Origin: Dermatemys mawii
Taxonomy: Eukaryota; Chordata; Testudines; Dermatemydidae
Direction of reading: 5' to 3'
DNA: 64,000 nt
NCBI GenBank assembly: GCA_007922305.1
Contig: ML677351.1
Span: 17,451,119-17,515,118 of the forward strand
In this document: positions 58,996-64,000 of the stretch, in pieces
Position numbering within the stretch: the stretch's first letter is position 1
How the letters are laid out: the number at the start of each line of letters is the position of its first letter
The notes under the pieces: generated by a model
The model's database searches: none
The model's input: the letters and a program-made list of their open reading frames with translations, nothing else
Told to the model about the DNA's origin: nothing
Translations under genes and position numbers: made by a program

Positions 58996-60501
58996 ATTCC
59001 TTCCCAATGCAATTTTTGTTAGACACTGATGGAATTGGAACTGCTCTGTAATAATTTATGAATACTCTATGTTGAGGTGGTTACTGGGTTACTGTATGAC
59101 TATATTGGTTTAGTTTAACAGGGGGCTGTAAACAAAAATATGCAGGAAACAAGAAAGGCTCAAAATAAGCCACCTTTCAGCAAACACTTAAAGGTTATTA
59201 AGGATGGTTAGCTTTAAAGAGTCTACTTTCAACTCAGCTAGTCTGTAAATCCAATTTTGTCTACAAGGGCCAAAGCCAACCTAAGCAGAAGAGCAAATGA
59301 GTACAACAGGTCAAAAAGTCTCTCTGAGGGGACGGGGGTAGTTGTTCAGGGGAACCAAGTGGAGAGAGAGGCAAGAGTGAGGCCTAACTAGGTTACCATC
59401 AGGTCTGACAAGCCTTAGGTAAGATTGACATGCATGTAGACATTTAAAATCCTCTCTCTAAATACCTTTTTCCTACTCTTACAATACTTTGTTTTAAGAA
59501 GGGTGTATGGTCACTATATTCATTACTGTCAGACTCCTGAAAGGAAGAACAACATGTGTCAGAGCTCAGTCAGACAGTCTAGATAAGCATGGTTGATTAA
59601 ACAGAGGGCTGTATTTCAGGGAGAACTGTAGAATTCCACTCCAGGAGAGGCTAAGGCACAAGGCCTAAGATGTGAGAGAGAACACAGAATGCAGAAGTGC
59701 AGCGAGACTTGCAACCAGGACAGCCAAAATAAGTGATTGCCTGATCAAAGGAGGAATACAGCTTCCTTGGAACAGGAATGGTTTTCTATGGCCTTGCGTA
59801 CAATAGTTGATAAGAAGATTGCTTATTAAACAGATTATGGACATGAAATAAGGTTTTTGGTTGATGTACAGAAAATCAGAGAGGGTCCTACGTACATTAT
59901 AATACTTGAACTATACTTCAATGTATGTACAACATAAGCATTTGCTTTTGTATGAGTGAATAATGTTATATATTGCATGATACCAATTTAGGATAGATAG
60001 ATTAGATTAAAACAATGCTAGCCATGTTAAAATGATGGCATTTTAGCTCAATCTATAATAGGTATTTCATGCTTAAAAAGAAACATGAATATTATTTGTT
60101 CTATTCAGTGATCAGATCTCAACCACTCTCATCACTCTTCAGCACACACATGCTGAAAATGAAGTTGAATTGAGCTGTGACTCCAGAGACTGGTTCCTTC
60201 CATTTACTTGCGTCATTATTCACCTGATACTTTGTTTTTCGTGTGTGCGTGTAGCTTTTTCTCAGTTTCACTAGAGTAGAAAAAAAATGATTTTAAACAT
60301 TTCCTTACCTGTTAAACATGCTGTACTTGAGCCCTATTTATAAAGTTCTACTTTCCAGAACTTTTATCTTCAAAAGTTAGTGCATCATTTACTAAATCGT
60401 AGTTTTCTACCACACATAATAAATGCTATGTGCATCAATTAAACATATTTAACAAGACTTTAGGCTTTTTTCTCCAGTATAGAAAACAGGTTTATGACTA
60501 A
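58996..60501. other. Intronic DNA without recognised feature
   Basis: AT-rich sequence with only short open frames. Neither an ARL13B exon on the minus strand nor a recognisable repeat was seen. Confidence 0.5.
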
Positions 60502-60509
60502 TTATTGTT

Positions 60510-61053
60510 AAGGCTGCAGTTTTGTCACAGAGGATGTGGAAGTCACGGAATCCGTGACTTCCAAAGACCGCCGTGACTTAAGCCCTGGCTGCTGGGAGTT
60601 GCAGCGTCCCGCTACCTCTCTCAATGGCAGGGAACTGTAAGATACCCCCACAGTCTAAGGCAGCAGGCCCCCAATCTCTCAGCCTCTGTGGGGGGGAACC
60701 CAAAGCAGCTCACCGGCCAACATGGGGACCTTCGCAGCTCCCCACTGCAGCGGTGGCAGGGGGATTCTCACAGCACTCCCCACTGCTGATGAGAGGATAG
60801 GCTGCTATTGGGACCTTCGTAGCTCCCCTCCTCTGCTAGTGGCATGGGGACCCTGGAGCTCTAAGGCCCCACAGGCAGTGTGGGCCCCAGATCTCCCAAC
60901 CACCCCACAGCTGCTCAATACCTTCCCATTTTGTCATGAATATTTTTAGTAAAAGTCGGGGACAGGTCATTGACTTCCGTGAATTTTTGTTTATTGCCTG
61001 TGACCTGTCCCTGACTTTTACTAAAAATATCCATGACAAAATCTTAGCCTTAG
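60510..61053. mobile_element. Non-autonomous DNA transposon with internal long hairpin
   Basis: AAGGCTGCAGTTTTGTCAC at the left and GACAAAATCTTAGCCTT at the right form the outer inverted repeat. TTATTGTT occurs at 60502-60509 and 61054-61061 as a probable 8-bp target duplication. Inside the right half, AATATTTTTAGTAAAAGTCG..GGGACAGGTCA pairs with TGACCTGTCCCTGACTTTTA..CTAAAAATAT (about 60940-61030), and GAAGTCACGGA/TCCGTGACTTC forms another stem at 60539-60562. Confidence 0.78.
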
Positions 61054-61061
61054 TTATTGTT

Positions 61062-62360
61062 CATACTCTTTGCTCTGTGACATTTTCCAAGCACCAAGCT
61101 AATGATTTCTCTTTGAAAAAAAACAAAGAAAAACTACTCTGGAGTAAACATGAACAGCAAGAAATACTAGATAAAATACTAGATACACCTCTTCAAAAAT
61201 TCAAAGCAATGAAATATCAGAAAAGCCCAATCTCCACAATACAAACACTCCATATCCTGCTATGTTGTTGTCTCCTGTACTCTGGTCTTAAGACGTGTTC
61301 TCATTTTTTTATGTTTTGTGAAGGACGAACCTGCCACATAACATTCATGCCTAAGTGAGAGTGCAAGATCTTTTCCTCATAGAATAATCTTTTATAGGTG
61401 CACAGGGCTGTGATCAAGACCCTGTGGGTCCTGGTCTCTTTTCGTCTACCATATATTTCTATGCTGTTCTCAGTCCTGCTTACTGTCCAAGACCTCGTAT
61501 CCAGGCTTCAAGTACTCCTTGGCACAATGGGACCAAATTCTGTGTCAAGCACCTCTAAATCCTGTGGCAAATTATGCAAATTATTTAATTTGTATAATTT
61601 ATAACGTCTCCTGAAGCTGCGGAAAGCTTGGCAATTATGCCAGTGGTACAAGAAAAGAACAGAGGAAGAGAACCATACAACATATTGCACCAATCCTGGA
61701 AAAAGATCCATTGATTTGTGTGGGCCATGGGGTTGTGCACGGGTAAATCTCTTTTCAGGACTAGGATAAACGGACAATATGAATTTTGGCAGCAGGCCAC
61801 AAATCCTGTACTGTCAATCAGCTAAAAAGCAACAACTTCAACAAACTTGAAGATTGAGTTAGCCCACTGCACTACAATTATGATGCTGACCCTGCAATTA
61901 GATCTATGTAGGTAGGACCATATGCCTTTGTCAAGTCAACTTAAGTCGTGGGTCTCTGCATGGGCACAAAGACCCATCCTTCCCAACTACAGGATCAGGA
62001 CCTAGAGATTTTATAACAGAAAGCTGAACATTTTTTATTCATTTAGAGAGACTGCACAGTCGTTAACTGTCACAATTTCATTTTTAAAAACAGTTGGGTT
62101 AAAATATTTTTAGAAATAGATTGTCTTCCAGGTACCACCACCATAGATAACAAAGACGACAAGTAAAAAACTTAATTTACTTTACATTTATGCTGTTTGC
62201 TTTCTGCACTTCACTTAACTTGATCAAGACAGACTAGTGAGTTTCACTTTTGGAGTCTCATACACTAGCACATTCCCAGCACTTAAGCTTTAAAGCAAAG
62301 AGCTTCCCCTCCAAATTATATGCATTGTACTTCCTAGATAACATTCCTTATGTAAGGATA
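61062..62360. other. Intronic DNA without recognised feature
   Basis: Mixed-composition sequence between the transposon ending at 61053 and the microsatellite at 62365. No exon or repeat was identified. Confidence 0.5.
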
Positions 62361-62364
62361 AACT

Positions 62365-62516
62365 GACACACACACACACACGTATATACATATATACACA
62401 CATACATATACATACATATATATATACACACACACACTATATATATATATATATACACACACATACATACACACACACAATATATATCTATATATATCTA
62501 TATATAGATATATATA
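62365..62516. repeat. Compound (CA)n/(TA)n microsatellite
   Basis: About 150 bp of alternating ACACAC, TATATA and ATACAT units, ending in TATATAGATATATATA. A further CA tract at 63164-63181 probably belongs to the same locus, separated by the element at 62517-63156. Confidence 0.95.
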
Positions 62517-63156
62517 GTGACGGAGTCAGACCAGAAGGATATAAAAGAGTGCTGGAAGGCAGGTATATTAGTCTCAGATGTGCAGGTCCCTGTTCCCTGC
62601 ATAGCCAAACAAAGGCTACTCCAGGACAATCAAGACACCTGGGGCCAATTAAGAACCTTCTAGAAAGGAGTAGAAACAGCTAGCCTGATTGGGACACCTG
62701 AAGCCAATCAGGGACTGGCGGAAATCAGTTAAAAACCTCCCAGTTAGTCAGGTGGCTGTGGAAGGAGGTTGTGCTGTTGGTAAGACTGAGTGTTGGACAA
62801 CATATCATACTGAAGGAAGGAGGCCCTGAGGTAAGGGTGAAGTGGAGTTTGAAGAAGTGGAGACTGCTGTGGGGAAGTAGCCCAGGGAATTGTATTGTGT
62901 TTTGTGGATAAAAGGTCAGCCGTCTTAGCTGATACTATTAGGGTCTCTGGGCTGGAGCCTGGAGTAGAGGGTGGGCCCGGGCTCTCCCCTTTTCCATCTT
63001 CCATACTGGCCTGTGATGAAGGTAACTCACTAGGCAGTGACTCTTGCCAATTATACTGAGAAAGGGAGGTCACTCTGGGGCCTAGATGAGTTTCTGAGGC
63101 CCCTAAATCTGCCAGGAAGCGCAGGACCCACAAGTACAGACTTGGAGCTTTGTCAC
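62517..63156. mobile_element. Interspersed repeat inserted in the microsatellite (640 bp)
   Basis: The segment runs from GTGACGGAGTCAGACCAGAA to GGAGCTTTGTCAC and is flanked by TATATA on both sides. The short inverted ends (GTGAC/GTCAC) could be a DNA transposon terminus, or TG..CA of a solo LTR. A TATAAAAG box lies at 62540-62547. The interior has GCCCAGGGAATTGTATTGTG and GGAGTAGAGGGTGGGCCCGG blocks that I recall from turtle repeats. Confidence 0.6.
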
Positions 63157-63181
63157 TATATAATACACACACACACACACA

Positions 63182-64000
63182 ATGACATTATAAATTCAAT
63201 CTTGTGCCTGCAACACAAGGGTTTTGTCCTAGTTTACCATTTCTAATATCCATGCTTCTTTTGGCAAAGCTGTTGTATTGTTCTACTTTTGCATAACTGT
63301 TATAAAAATGGAATTCATAAAGTTTGTTATTTCTGGTGTTCTTCTAATATTCGTTTTTAACAAAGAACTTCAGGAGAAGTAGAATTTTAGAAGTCAATCA
63401 TACTCAAACAAAATTTAATGTTTTTCTAGTTGCTAGCCCTTCTGAAACCCTCATCTTTTTTTAATTAAGCATATACACCAAAGCAAAAACAAATCCCAAT
63501 TGCTATTGAAGTCAGCTTTCTCTAATTAGATTTTTCTGATCATGTACCAGTAGCACCACCTTGTGTTAGATACGCACAACTTATGAATGCTTACATTTAC
63601 TAGTAATTAGAAATAACGGCTTTTTTTTTTATTTAATGGCAGTTGTAAAAATAATTGAAGAGATTCAGTTTGGGCTGAATGCACCGTTTTGAACTGGGTA
63701 TTTTTAATAAAAGCAAATAAAATGAAAGGCTAGATTCACAAATAAAGAGGAGGTGGTACCTCATAACCAACAGCCCAGTTATTAGGGCACTCATCTCTGG
63801 AACAGACACTGGAATCCAGGTATGCGCCCTAACCCCTGAATATAGAGTCACACTATCTTCTCCCCACCCGTGGCCTAATGGCTATTCAAGTATTCTATAC
63901 TAAGAGAAACAGCTTCAAGAGAATGAGTGTGTCCCACTCCAGAATACTCTACAGCCTGGTGATTAGGATACTCACTGGGACGCAACAGATCCAAGTTCAA
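63182..64000. other. Intronic DNA to the window edge, no feature recognised
   Basis: AT-rich sequence. The last 300 bp contain two diverged GGGCACTC/GGATACTCACTGG-like blocks (63785 and 63967) reminiscent of an old SINE, but too weak to assign. Confidence 0.4.

Noticed and set aside
62365..62516. CRISPR-like regular repeats
   Set aside because: This is a simple CA/TA microsatellite without spacers, and the genome is eukaryotic.
46500..64000. Search for ARL13B exons 1-3 (nucleotide-binding loop, switch regions) on the minus strand
   Set aside because: No stretch matching the conserved TIFDLGGG or GIWKNYYAE peptides between splice sites was found; these exons probably lie right of the window.

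Overview
The window is vertebrate nuclear DNA. Its introns, ancient MIR-like SINEs and very dense repeats (CR1 LINEs, DIRS retrotransposons, hAT, Tigger and Harbinger-like MITEs) point to a turtle. The repeats resemble, from memory, those common in Testudines. No species can be assigned from the sequence alone.

Two protein-coding genes are recognisable. ARL13B, the ciliary small GTPase, runs on the minus strand. Six consecutive internal exons can be read with consistent splice sites and phases: 21550-21655, 16709-16911, 14208-14322, 7899-8130, 7239-7355 and 5963-6031. They encode the part of the G domain from NKQD onward, the coiled coil, and the proline-rich tail with the RVEP ciliary-targeting motif. 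The first three exons and the terminal exon were not found and probably lie to the right and left of the window. STX19 (syntaxin-19) lies on the plus strand as one intact coding exon, 45593-46471 (292 codons). It sits inside the large ARL13B intron upstream of exon 4, and this nested antisense layout matches the mammalian locus as I recall it.

The rest is intronic and repeat-derived. Positions 1-2830 hold the gag-like part of a DIRS element, interrupted by a 1.1 kb DNA transposon with internal minisatellite DNA. Positions 4315-5623 hold two Tigger-type elements, and a second copy of the longer one is at 29985-30991. Positions 9374-14080 hold a nearly full-length but mutated DIRS element with inverted terminal repeats. 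Positions 15076-23677 hold three copies of a Harbinger-like MITE built from nested hairpins. Many hAT-type elements have recognisable 8-bp target duplications. A 559-bp assembly gap (32096-32654) falls inside one GC-rich hAT element. A solo LTR lies at 51836-53084. At 54778-57275 a degenerate DNA transposon with long imperfect inverted repeats, encoding a broken transposase-like protein, is nested in a CR1.

The least explained structure is a set of short, almost perfect palindromes: 14942-15002, 43197-43245 and 44921-44996, plus a looser one at 28308-28377. They look like recent fold-back duplications or template-switch events. No CRISPR array, operon, rRNA or tRNA gene was seen.
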